In this document: piece after piece, positions 8,801 to 14,764 of the stretch | Layout: each line of letters starts with the position of its first letter | Numbering within the stretch: position 1 is the stretch's first letter | Source of the DNA: an uncultured Elusimicrobia bacterium | GTDB taxonomy: Bacteria > Elusimicrobiota > Elusimicrobia > Elusimicrobiales > Elusimicrobiaceae | DNA length: 14,980 bases | Direction: 5' to 3' | NCBI GenBank assembly: GCA_945483375.1 | Contig: CALYRQ010000002.1 | Location: forward strand, 1 to 14,980 | Translations under genes and position numbers: made by a program | The notes under the pieces: generated by a model | What the model saw: the letters and a program-made list of their open reading frames with translations, nothing else | Databases searched by the model: none | Told to the model about the DNA's origin: nothing

Positions 8801-11800
8801 GAAAGAAGTGGTCGCGATGGTTGCCGAAAAGACGGGATATCCGGAAGATATGTTGGAATTGGATTTGGATATGGAAGCCGACCTCGGTATTGACACGGTG
8901 AAACAGGCCGAATTGTTTGCCGCGATGCGCGAGCATTACGGTATCGCCCAACAAGATGGTATCCAACTCAAAGATTATCCGACGATCCGCCACTGCATTA
9001 AATTTGTTTTAAGCAACGCGGGTGCGTCTGCGGCTCCTGCCGCACAAGCGGTTGTAACGCCTGCGCCTGCCGCTCAACCGGCGGTTGTGGCTCCGACCGT
9101 AACGCCCGTTTCTCAGCCCGCTCCTGCGCCGGCCCCTGTCACTGCCGCCGCACCTGCGGCTTCTAAACCCGCCGCCGCGCTCGATGAAGCGACGGTGACG
9201 AAAGAAGTGGTCGCGATGGTCGCCGAAAAGACGGGTTACCCGGAAGACATGCTGGACCTCGATCTTGACATGGAAGCCGACCTCGGTATCGACACCGTTA
9301 AACAGGCCGAACTGTTTGCCGCCATGCGCGAACATTACGGCATTGCCCAGCAGGAAGGTATCCAGCTCAAAGACTATCCGACGATCCGCCACTGCATTAA
9401 CTTTGCTTTGAACAACGCGGGCGCCTCGTCCGCCATGGCTCCGGCTCCTGCGGCCCAACCTGCCGTGGCCCAGCCGGCTCCGGCTGTAGAACCTGCCGCT
9501 CAAGCTCCGGTTCAGCCGGCGGTAGTGGAACGGGACAACGGTCTGCCCAAAATCCACGTGGCGACGGTGCAGGAAGCCGTCCCGGCCGCGGATAAAGTGG
9601 AAAAACCGTCCGAAGACATGTTGACCACTAACCCCACCGCGCCCATCAAACTGCACGAATCCCTGGCGGAACGCCCGGAACGTGAAGGCTATGCGGGCGA
9701 ACACTGCCACGAGAAAAAACTCCGCAGCGTAACGGTGGTGGCTCCGGCTCCGCTTTCCGAACGGGAAAACAGACGTTTGTCCAAAGACCGCACGGTCCTC
9801 ATCTTTGCCGATAATTCCCAGCTTATCAAAGCCTATACGGAAGAATGCAAAGAATTGGGCGTTAAATACCACGTGTTCACCACGCTCAAAACCCGCAGTA
9901 AAAACACCACGATCGTAAACTGGGAATCGTACGAAGAAACCGAAGCGGCCTTGAAAGAATACGCCGCCGAGGACCCGAATATCCAGGGTATCGTGTACCT
10001 GCTCGGGGCGAGCGTCAAGAAATTTGACAAAAAAGCCAGTCCGCACGCCGAACTGACCAAATACGTCATGCCGCTGTTTATCGCCTTGCGCGTATTTGAA
10101 AAAGGTCTTTCCAACCGCGCGGATGCCGATACGTTCTTTGCCGTCAACACCAAAATCGACGGTACCTTCGGCTACACCACGGATGAAGAGTTCAACCCGA
10201 TTTCCGGCGCGCTTACCGGCGGCGTAACCTGCTACCGCAAAGACGTGTATGAACGCACCGGTGCAATCAGCAAACTCTTGGATTTTGAACCTACGGCCAC
10301 GCCGGACGAAATGGCCCAAAAAACCATGGACGAAGTGCTCCACGGCGATATGCGCCTGATGATTGGCACCCGCGGCGGCGAACGCACGACGATTCTGTCC
10401 GTCCCGGTGCGCCTGGACCGCAGCCAGAAACGTTTTGACCTTGCGGGCAAAACCGTCATCTTCACGGGTGCGGGCCGCGGTATCGGTGCGATGCTGTCGC
10501 AGAAACTGGCCGCCCAGTACAAGAGCAAAATCATCGTCTTGGATATTATCGAAATCCAGGAAAAAACGCCCCTCTGGGCCACGATGAACGAAGCCGAACT
10601 GGCCGCGCTCAAAAAACAAATCTGGGAAGATTTAAAGGCCGACCCGACCCAGAAAGCCACCCCGGTCCTGTTGGAACGCGCTTTCGGCCGTGTGAAAGAC
10701 TCCATCACGCTCTACAACAACTTGCAGAAACTGCGCGAGCTGGGCAGTGAAGTGGAATACTATCACTGCGACGTGATGAACAGCTCCATGGTCAAAGAAG
10801 TTTGCACCAAAATCAAAGCCAAAAACGGCCGCGTGGACGGACTTATCCACTTTGCCGGTTTGGAACGCTCCAAGCTGATTTACGATAAAGATCCGGCGGA
10901 ATACTACCGTATCTTTGACGTAAAAGCCACCAGCTTTGCGTCCTTCCTGGCCAACAACATCGTGCGCGAAAAAGGCTTCTTCGCTTTCGCCTCTTCCATC
11001 GCCGGTAAATACGGCAACCTGGGCCAGAGCGACTATGCCTCCGCCAACGACTATTTGGCCAAATCCGCCTTCTCGCTGACTAACCAGGGCTACCGCGGTA
11101 TCGCGATTGCCATGAGCGCCTACAAGAACGTAGGTATGGGCGTCAGAGCGGGCGTGGAAACGTTCCTGCGCTCCAACGGCGTAGACTTTGTGGACCCCGA
11201 AGACGGTATGCAAATCTTCTTGGACGAAATCGTGTACGGCAACGTGCCCGAAATCGTCTTGACGGGTTCCCTGGGCCGTTTGGACTGGGATCACCAACAC
11301 CGTTTGGAAATGGATGAAATCGTCCCCACGGGCGCGCAAAACGCGCCCAAGGGCGGCGATGATAACGCGAACGGCGGCTCCGGCTCTTCCGCCCCGGTAA
11401 CCCCGGCGCAGCAGGCCGTCCCGGCCGCGGATGCGTTTAACGCCACGCACTTTTTAGGCAACGTTTCTTCGCTCCAGAAAGGCGCGGAAATCCACCTGGA
11501 AAAAGAATTTAATTTGGATTCCGACCCGTACCTGGCCGACCACGCCATCGAAGGCACCCCGTACGTGCCGGGCGTGATGGGCATTGAAACCTTCATGGAA
11601 ACCGCCAACGCGCTTTTGGGGCAGGTTCCGCAGGGTCTTAAAGACGTTCATTTCTATCTGCCAATTAAACTTTTGCGCAACCGCCCGCAGGCCGTGCGCG
11701 TAATCGGTAAAGCCAGCGGAAATGAAGCGTCCATGGAAATCGAATCCGATTTCATCAACAGCAAAGGCGTAAAAATGGGTAACACCCGCCGCCACTTTAC

Positions 11801-12290
11801 GGCCAAAACCTTGGGCTCTTTCACTTCCACCTGGGAAAGCGTAAAAGCCGAAGCGATGAGCGGCCTTAACGGCGCGTATGCGGTAACGAAAGAAGAAATC
11901 TATAAAAAATATTTCCACGGTCCTTCCTTCCAAGTGTTGGGCGGTATCGTGCGCGTAGACAAACATTCTTCTTTGGCGGTATACAACACCACCCCGCGCC
12001 CGCAGTGGAATGACGGCCCGCGTACCTTGCTCGCCAACCCGATGCTTATTGAAGCGGCGTTCCAATGCTGCGGTTTCCAGGACATGAGCATTGAACACAA
12101 AATGACGTTGCCCGACGGCATCGCCGAAGTAGCCGTGTTCAACCGCCAGGTCCCGCCCGCCCAGCTGTACTTGTACGGCGTCAGCCGCGGCAACACCGCC
12201 GACGGCAAAACGCTGCACGATGCCTACGTGTTCGACGCGCAGGGCAACGTGTGGGTGGAAATCCACGGTTACCAGGCCATCGGCCAGTAA
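2820..12290 (+). CDS. Giant type I fatty-acid/polyketide synthase KS-AT-KS-(ACP)5-KR-DH, 3156 aa
   Basis: This is a single-chain multidomain synthase that builds an acyl chain on its own carrier domains. Order by residue: ketosynthase 1 (6-465), acyltransferase (611-930), divergent ketosynthase 2 (1002-1510), five near-identical ACPs in Pro/Ala linkers (1602-2201), ketoreductase with an N-terminal structural half (2320-2825), and a double-hotdog dehydratase (2874-3155). No enoyl reductase, thioesterase or methyltransferase is seen, so the chain may stay unsaturated or hydroxylated unless reductases act in trans, and release is unexplained. Tandem ACPs followed by KR recall PfaA of PUFA synthases. 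The second KS and the fused DH are unlike the usual PfaA. Every ACP has Thr at the pantetheine site. From memory, this KS2 type and these ACPs occur together in uncharacterised synthases of other bacteria, which I could not verify here. ATG 2820 has AGGAGA 4 nt upstream. A PPTase gene follows 8 nt after the stop. Confidence 0.93.
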   Translation: MKNKHLEPIAIVGIGAIMPGALTKDEFWSNIKEGKYCITEIPASYWDYKLFYSPDHKAEDKLYSKIGGFIPQTFKFNSLKYRIPPQIAKQMDTVQHLAIEATRMALEDSGYDKKECDHNRTAVIIGNSMGGMKNEMSNTRLNRPFLYEILKNTPTYKSLAPADAQKMMDEMDAGVREKFTPVNEDSMPGELANVIPGRVANVFDLHGTNFAVDAACATSLAAIDQAVNGLRMGNFDMAIAGGVDQMMSPSAYIKFCKIGALSEKGSCPFDAKADGFVMAEGAGMVILKRLSDAVKDGDKIYAVIRAVGASSDGKGKGITAPNPKGQKIAVEKAFEQVEYTPGDVGLVEAHGTSTRVGDAVELNALNEIFSAHAKPGTIGLGSVKSQIGHAKAAAGIASLIKTSLALYNKVLPPSVNFETPNPTVDWATCPFRVITKLEDWNTDKVRRANVSAFGFGGTNFHVAMEEMNDGLLKKEEEAKSQENKVCHCAVPSTPKQENVNMTYTLHVPGEKIQSDVLTFSAATKQELFNVLDKALVAIQYDPTYLPSISDKNHIAKPGKFAVTINVETPEKLKDKIEFFKKTASSQDVWEQESLYLRMKGIYPFTPSEIKPKVCFMFPGQGSQYVDMMKDLASKYKIVQDTFDEADRLLTGIIGQTLTETLWSKPGETKEKIAEREAAIKKTEMTQPAVLTADIAMMRLLSSFGIKPDVVMGHSLGEYAAAVAAGIFDFENGLKAVCTRGKVMSEIKVEDNGKMASIAAPVERVEPELVRISGYVAVANKNCPTQTVIAGASKSIDDAIKMFTDMGIQAVQIPVSHAFHSAIVRPAMPQYRAFLDTLKFNAPTMPITTNVTAEFYPSDPEKIKDLMVTQISHSVEWIKQLQTTYDSGVRLFVECGPKRVLSALASNTLSDKKDIKVLASNHPKKGGIVEFNDLFANLISSGIHLDWNGTDMYGNNSTFNPAFVNWVTGNATPVEKAEGTVTAPVAEAPACAGKVSAADNGGKKSIVISGIAAGGPGSWDKIFREGVLDEILSGRNMIEPVSAEIQQKQIDKHVEFVIKSKDGNHRFERLTSPMQAIKLAAKGGAFDLEKEFGLPAKWVRSMDRSFQLAIAAGILALKDAGIPLVLYYKPTSTGGYLPDRWGLPADMIDETGVIFTSAFPVANSMMGDLSKRVAGLLNNKTAKEVRAFCDKFIAQISDPALKAEIEAWYQANFKDKEVEPEAFTSEFILNTIIIAHSHFCQWIRARGPATAMSAACASTAQAISVAQDWIKLGRCKRVIVISADDITNDNVSEWILTAFLASGAATTEADVTKAALPFDRRRNGMIVGMGAVSLIVEDEAEVAKRGMKPLAKLLSTEISNSGFHVTRLDVGHVAQVMNRLVATAEKEYGLDRSDIAKQLVFISHETYTPARGGSASAEAYALKSTFGADVSSVIVSNTKGFTGHSMGAGLEDAIAVRCLNTGLVPPIANFKEADPELEGITLSKGGHYNFKYALRLAAGFGSQLGMTLLEKVWQVGDPRITDEAKHQAWLKEISGQQAPVLEVVQNTLRIKDNYQHGVKPALVMEGSQAFVDKVKTVHAHTAAQPAPVAAQPAVAAAPKAVALDEATVTKEVVKMVGEKTGYPEDMLDIDLDMEADLGIDTVKQAELFASLREHYGIAQQDGIQLKDYPTIRHCIKFVLNNAGASAAQPAVVPQATVAPAPVAQPAPVAAPAPQATVAPVAAAKPAAALDEATVTKEVVAMVAEKTGYPEDMLDIDLDMEADLGIDTVKQAELFASLREHYGIAQQDGIQLKDYPTIRHCIKFVLNNAGASEAPAAQSAPVMQAAVTPAPAVAPVAAPAPQATVAPVISKPAAALDEATVTKEVVAMVAEKTGYPEDMLDIDLDMEADLGIDTVKQAELFASLREHYGIAQQDGIQLKDYPTIRHCINFALNNAGGASAAPVAQAAVTPAPAAQPAVAAPTVTPVAQPAPAPAPVTVAVPAASKSAAALDEATVTKEVVAMVAEKTGYPEDMLELDLDMEADLGIDTVKQAELFAAMREHYGIAQQDGIQLKDYPTIRHCIKFVLSNAGASAAPAAQAVVTPAPAAQPAVVAPTVTPVSQPAPAPAPVTAAAPAASKPAAALDEATVTKEVVAMVAEKTGYPEDMLDLDLDMEADLGIDTVKQAELFAAMREHYGIAQQEGIQLKDYPTIRHCINFALNNAGASSAMAPAPAAQPAVAQPAPAVEPAAQAPVQPAVVERDNGLPKIHVATVQEAVPAADKVEKPSEDMLTTNPTAPIKLHESLAERPEREGYAGEHCHEKKLRSVTVVAPAPLSERENRRLSKDRTVLIFADNSQLIKAYTEECKELGVKYHVFTTLKTRSKNTTIVNWESYEETEAALKEYAAEDPNIQGIVYLLGASVKKFDKKASPHAELTKYVMPLFIALRVFEKGLSNRADADTFFAVNTKIDGTFGYTTDEEFNPISGALTGGVTCYRKDVYERTGAISKLLDFEPTATPDEMAQKTMDEVLHGDMRLMIGTRGGERTTILSVPVRLDRSQKRFDLAGKTVIFTGAGRGIGAMLSQKLAAQYKSKIIVLDIIEIQEKTPLWATMNEAELAALKKQIWEDLKADPTQKATPVLLERAFGRVKDSITLYNNLQKLRELGSEVEYYHCDVMNSSMVKEVCTKIKAKNGRVDGLIHFAGLERSKLIYDKDPAEYYRIFDVKATSFASFLANNIVREKGFFAFASSIAGKYGNLGQSDYASANDYLAKSAFSLTNQGYRGIAIAMSAYKNVGMGVRAGVETFLRSNGVDFVDPEDGMQIFLDEIVYGNVPEIVLTGSLGRLDWDHQHRLEMDEIVPTGAQNAPKGGDDNANGGSGSSAPVTPAQQAVPAADAFNATHFLGNVSSLQKGAEIHLEKEFNLDSDPYLADHAIEGTPYVPGVMGIETFMETANALLGQVPQGLKDVHFYLPIKLLRNRPQAVRVIGKASGNEASMEIESDFINSKGVKMGNTRRHFTAKTLGSFTSTWESVKAEAMSGLNGAYAVTKEEIYKKYFHGPSFQVLGGIVRVDKHSSLAVYNTTPRPQWNDGPRTLLANPMLIEAAFQCCGFQDMSIEHKMTLPDGIAEVAVFNRQVPPAQLYLYGVSRGNTADGKTLHDAYVFDAQGNVWVEIHGYQAIGQ
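2835..4214 (+). other. Ketosynthase 1 domain (catalytic)
   Basis: The domain starts with EPIAIVGIGAIMPG, as in modular and PUFA-type KS. The triad is intact: Cys216 in DAACATS, His350 in EAHGTST and His389 in KSQIGHAKAAAG. It ends with the FGFGGTNFHV signature. It should perform decarboxylative Claisen condensation on ACP-bound substrates. Confidence 0.95.
4650..5609 (+). other. Acyltransferase domain, malonyl-type
   Basis: FPGQGSQ begins at Phe617. The nucleophile Ser714 lies in GHSLGEY and His819 in HAFHS. The HAFH motif is the one associated with malonyl-CoA; methylmalonyl-specific AT domains usually have YASH. It ends in FVECGPKRVLSAL. It should load malonyl units onto the ACPs. Confidence 0.93.
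5823..7349 (+). other. Ketosynthase 2 domain, divergent but with intact triad
   Basis: The region follows KS folding order but departs from canonical motifs: Cys1255 in SAACAST, His1403 in SHETYTPARGGSA where EAHGTGT is expected, His1443 in TKGFTGHSMGAG where KSNIGH is expected, and AAGFGSQ where GFGGTN is expected. Spacing between catalytic residues (148 and 40) parallels KS1 (134 and 39). An extra segment of about 100 residues lies before the active Cys. The residues needed for condensation remain, so it could be a second condensing or priming enzyme, or one for a different chain length. Confidence 0.85.
7623..9422 (+). repeat. Five tandem acyl carrier protein repeats
   Basis: Five units of exactly 81 codons lie at 7623-7865, 8001-8243, 8379-8621, 8781-9023 and 9180-9422, separated by Ala/Pro/Val/Gln-rich linkers of 45, 45, 53 and 52 residues. 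Each has the motif EADLGIDTVKQAE, which aligns with LGIDSIKRVE of PUFA-synthase ACPs. The Thr lies at residues 1640, 1766, 1892, 2026 and 2159 (codons ACC, ACC, ACG, ACG, ACC), where Ser carries the phosphopantetheine arm. Units 1-3 share IDLDMEAD and ASLREH; units 4-5 share AAMREH. Tandem ACPs are known in PUFA synthases to raise throughput without changing the product. Confidence 0.95.
9777..11294 (+). other. Ketoreductase domain (structural half plus catalytic half)
   Basis: The non-catalytic Rossmann half begins around residue 2320 (DRTVLIFAD). The catalytic half has the NADPH loop TGAGRGIG at 2549-2556, Ser2726, Tyr2739 in QSDYASAN, and Asn2743 four residues later, the PKS-type YxxxN pattern. 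It reduces the beta-keto group to hydroxyl. The segment YGNLGQSDYASAND closely resembles PfaA-type KR. Confidence 0.9.
11439..12287 (+). other. C-terminal dehydratase domain (double hotdog)
   Basis: His2908 begins HAIEGTPYVP, matching the HxxxGxxxxP signature of polyketide-synthase dehydratases. YFHGPSFQVL matches the GYxYGPxF region. The third motif is NPMLIEAAFQ with Glu3078, where most PKS dehydratases have Asp (DPALLDAALQ). The domain is near the usual length and closes the protein. It probably dehydrates the beta-hydroxyacyl chain. Confidence 0.8.
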
Positions 12291-12298
12291 CCTGCGTA

Positions 12299-12928
12299 AT
12301 GCCTTATCAATTAAAAGTAGTTGATTTATCCAGTCTGCCTCCGGCCGACGGTATTTTAAGTGAAAGGGAACGGGCGTTTTACGAAACGCTCCGTTTCCCC
12401 AAACGGCGTACCGAATGGCTCGGGGGCAGATTTGCGTTAAAACAGTTGGCGTGCGGGCAGCTCCTTAGGACGGAGTTGTCCGATGTGGAAGTATTGCCGC
12501 ACGAAAGCGGCAAGCCCGTTTTGCTGGTTAGGGGCGAACCGTGTAACTTGGCGTTTAGCATTACGCACAGCAGCGGATACGCCGCCGCCGCCGTCAGTGC
12601 GACGCATGAATTTTTAGGTATTGATTTAGAAAAAACCGAGCACCGCATAGACGCGTGGGCCGCTGATTTTTTTCACCCGTCCGAACTGACCTCCCGGGAC
12701 GACGCTTTTTTAACCGGTTTGTGGACGCAGAAAGAAGCGCTTGTAAAACTGCTGGGCACGGGGCTTTCTCTTAACAGTTACGATGTGCGCTGTGTGAACG
12801 GAAAGCCGCAATTTTTCGGCCCCGCGCTGGACGTATATAACAAGCTCGGCGCGCCGGAAATTTATGTGGAAACGCGGGAATTATTGCCCGGGTTTATGTT
12901 TTCGGCCGCGTACGCCAAGCGCGTGTAA
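12299..12928 (+). CDS. Sfp-type 4'-phosphopantetheinyl transferase, 209 aa
   Basis: It transfers phosphopantetheine from CoA to carrier proteins. Recognised motifs: FSITHSSGY around residues 86-94, GIDLE at 107-111 with Mg-binding Asp109 and Glu111, and the WTQKEALVKLLGTGL block at 142-156 (Lys145, Glu146, Lys150). An RRTEWLGGR segment lies at 36-44. Length is slightly under Sfp (about 224 aa), with no domain missing. The chosen ATG lies 8 nt after the synthase stop. No clear Shine-Dalgarno is seen, which suggests translational coupling to the synthase. A GTG at 12251 would add 16 residues and overlap the synthase, and I judge it less likely. Position makes it the dedicated activator of the five neighbouring ACPs. 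Confidence 0.93.
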   Translation: MPYQLKVVDLSSLPPADGILSERERAFYETLRFPKRRTEWLGGRFALKQLACGQLLRTELSDVEVLPHESGKPVLLVRGEPCNLAFSITHSSGYAAAAVSATHEFLGIDLEKTEHRIDAWAADFFHPSELTSRDDAFLTGLWTQKEALVKLLGTGLSLNSYDVRCVNGKPQFFGPALDVYNKLGAPEIYVETRELLPGFMFSAAYAKRV

Positions 12929-12946
12929 GCCGGGGCATATATTTGG

Positions 12947-12976
12947 TAAAATAGAAGTATACGATTTTGGAGGGAG
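12947..12976 (+). promoter_or_regulatory. Leader of the carboxyltransferase gene: possible -10 and strong RBS
   Basis: The 49-nt gap after the PPTase stop holds TAAAAT at 12947-12952 (possible -10; the -35 is poor) and the strong ribosome-binding sequence GGAGGGAG at 12969-12976, right before ATG 12978. The RBS fixes the start of the downstream gene. The -10 suggests, without proving, separate transcription. Confidence 0.4.
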
Positions 12977-12977
12977 C

Positions 12978-14582
12978 ATGATAGAACTTTTTGAGGACCC
13001 CAGACTGGACAAGCCGTCGGACCAACCCGCTCCGGCCAGCTTGGTTAAGTTTAGACAAATTTCCCAGGACGCTCTAAAGGGCGCCGGCGAGGCGCGCATC
13101 AAAGCCCAGAAAGACAAAGGCAAGATGACCGCCCGCGAACGCATTTCTTATTTGCTCGACAAAGACAGCTTTTTTGAAATCAAGAGCTTGATGGAAAGCT
13201 CCTGCAGCGATTTCGGTATTAAAGACAAACATATTAAAGGCGACGGCGTTATTACCGGTTTCGGCCGTATTAACGGGCGCGAAGTGGCTCTTTTTGCGCA
13301 GGACTTTACGCAACTGGGCGGTTCTTTAGGCTTGGCGCACGCGCAAAAAATCGCCGCGCTTATGGACCGCGCGATGGAAGCCAAAATCCCGGTTATCGGT
13401 TTGTACGATTCCGGCGGCGCGCGTATCCAGGAAGGTGTGGACAGCTTGAACGGTTATGGCGAAATTTTCTACCGCAACGTCAAAGCCTCCGGCGTAATCC
13501 CGCAGATTTCCGTCATTCTCGGCCCCTGCGCGGGCGGCGCGGCGTATTCGCCCGCTCTCACCGATTTTATTTTTATGGTGGAAGGCATCAGCCACATGTT
13601 CATCACCGGTCCCGGCGCGGTAAAAGCCGCCACCGGCGAAGAAGTGGATTTTGACACGCTCGGCGGCTCCCAACCCCACAGCGAAAAAAGCGGCGTGTGC
13701 CAGTTTGTCGCCAAGTCCGAGCAGGACTGCTTCCGCCAGGTGCGCGAACTGTTGTCTTTCCTGCCCCAAAACTGCGACGAAAAACCTCCGCTTGACACCA
13801 CCAGCGATTTGATGGGCCGCACCGTCCCGGTGTTGGAAACCATCTGCGCCATGGACCCCAAAAAAGCGTTCCGCATTCACCACGTCATTTGGCGGTTGGC
13901 CGACGATTTCGCATTTTTTGAAATCCACCAAAATTTTGCCAAAAACGTTGTGACGGGTTTTATCCGCTTGGGCGGCCAGGTGGTGGGCGTGGTAGCCAAC
14001 AACCCGGCCTGCATGGGCGGCGCGCTTGATTGCGACGCGAGCGACAAAGCCGCGCGCTTTATCCGCTTTTTAAACGCGTTTAACATTCCGCTGCTCACGC
14101 TGGTTGACACCGGCGGTTATCTGCCCGGTGTGGAACAGGAACACGGCGGTATCATTCGCCACGGCGCGAAACTGCTGTACGCGTATTCCGAAGCGTCTAT
14201 TCCGAAAGTGACGCTCGTCCTGCGCAAAGCCTACGGCGGCGCGTATATCGCCATGGGTTCCAAATACCTGCGCGGCGATTTTAACTTTGCTTTCCCCAGT
14301 GCGGAAATTGCCGTTATGGGCCCGCGCGGTGCGGTGGAAATTTTATATTCGCGCGACTTGAAAAAAGAAACCGACGAAGCCAAAAAAGAAGAGATGAAGC
14401 AGAAACTGACGCAGGAATACTCCGACAAATTCGCTTCCCCTTACCAGGCGGCGACGAACGGGTCTATTGACGAAATTATCGAGCCTGCCGAAGCGCGCAC
14501 AAAAATCATTCGCGCGTTCCAGGTGCTGAAAGATAAGCGGAATCCGAAGAACAACCCCCACAAAGGGAACATTCCGCTGTAA
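12978..14582 (+). CDS. Acyl-CoA carboxylase carboxyltransferase (beta) subunit, PccB/MmdA family, 534 aa
   Basis: It belongs to the biotin-dependent carboxyltransferase family that moves carboxyl from carboxybiotin to acetyl- or propionyl-CoA, or the reverse in methylmalonyl-CoA decarboxylases. It is full length and starts after GGAGGGAG. Both crotonase halves are present: SGGARIQEG at 145-153 and GPCAGGAAY at 182-190 in the N-terminal half, then VDTGGYLPG, GGIIRHGAKLLYAY, RKAYGGAYIAMGSK and AEIAVMGPRGAVEI in the C-terminal half. It ends with the usual HKGNIPL tail. Ile424 in GGAYIAM sits at the position where Asp is reported in a propionyl-specific PccB and Ile in an acetyl-tolerant homologue, which hints at malonyl-CoA formation. 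Biotin carboxylase, biotin carrier and decarboxylase membrane subunits are not in the window, so carboxylase and sodium-pump decarboxylase roles cannot be separated. Confidence 0.93.
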   Translation: MIELFEDPRLDKPSDQPAPASLVKFRQISQDALKGAGEARIKAQKDKGKMTARERISYLLDKDSFFEIKSLMESSCSDFGIKDKHIKGDGVITGFGRINGREVALFAQDFTQLGGSLGLAHAQKIAALMDRAMEAKIPVIGLYDSGGARIQEGVDSLNGYGEIFYRNVKASGVIPQISVILGPCAGGAAYSPALTDFIFMVEGISHMFITGPGAVKAATGEEVDFDTLGGSQPHSEKSGVCQFVAKSEQDCFRQVRELLSFLPQNCDEKPPLDTTSDLMGRTVPVLETICAMDPKKAFRIHHVIWRLADDFAFFEIHQNFAKNVVTGFIRLGGQVVGVVANNPACMGGALDCDASDKAARFIRFLNAFNIPLLTLVDTGGYLPGVEQEHGGIIRHGAKLLYAYSEASIPKVTLVLRKAYGGAYIAMGSKYLRGDFNFAFPSAEIAVMGPRGAVEILYSRDLKKETDEAKKEEMKQKLTQEYSDKFASPYQAATNGSIDEIIEPAEARTKIIRAFQVLKDKRNPKNNPHKGNIPL

Positions 14583-14614
14583 TAATAACTGATGTTATCT
14601 TTCATAATTCGCAA

Positions 14615-14652
14615 AACGGACGGAAAGTATTTTTCCGTCCGTTCTTGCTTAT
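14615..14652 (+). terminator. Rho-independent terminator after the carboxyltransferase gene
   Basis: Perfect 12-bp stem: AACGGACGGAAA at 14615-14626 pairs with TTTCCGTCCGTT at 14632-14643 around a 5-nt loop. The following tract (CTTGCTTATT) is only moderately T-rich. Three in-frame or near stops (TAATAATAA) end the gene 33 nt upstream. Confidence 0.8.
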
Positions 14653-14664
14653 TAGTATAAACAA

Positions 14665-14764
14665 TTTTCTAAAACCTGCCGTCTTGCGCGTACCTTGGGG
14701 CTTACGTAATTGCCACTACGCCGCGCCCCAACTCGTCCGCGCAATACGGATCGGTTTTAAAAAA
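14665..14764. repeat. 100-bp imperfect palindrome, possible MITE or structured RNA element
   Basis: Nested arms pair across the element: TAAAACC 14670-14676 with GGTTTTA 14753-14759 (extending to TTTT/AAAA ends), CCGTCTTGCGCG 14679-14690 with CGCGCAATACGG 14738-14749 (one mismatch), and TTGGGGC 14695-14701 with GCCCCAA 14725-14731. TATAAAC occurs just outside both ends (14656-14662 and 14768-14774), possibly a target-site duplication. There is no ORF inside. Confidence 0.6.

Noticed and set aside
7623-9422. Regularly spaced repeats as a possible CRISPR array
   Set aside because: Repeats are 243 bp, in frame, and encode ACP domains with protein linkers.
12251-12298. GTG start for the PPTase overlapping the synthase
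   Set aside because: The extra residues (Gly/Pro/Arg-rich) are just the shifted synthase C-terminus. The family N-terminus fits the ATG at 12299.
12864-12977. Upstream extension of the carboxyltransferase inside the PPTase gene
   Set aside because: ATG 12978 has a strong GGAGGGAG site. The upstream residues are the out-of-frame PPTase end and resemble nothing in the family.
14665-14764. tRNA or integron attC site in the palindrome
   Set aside because: It has no cloverleaf, T-loop or CCA pattern, and no GTTRRRY/RYYYAAC core pair.
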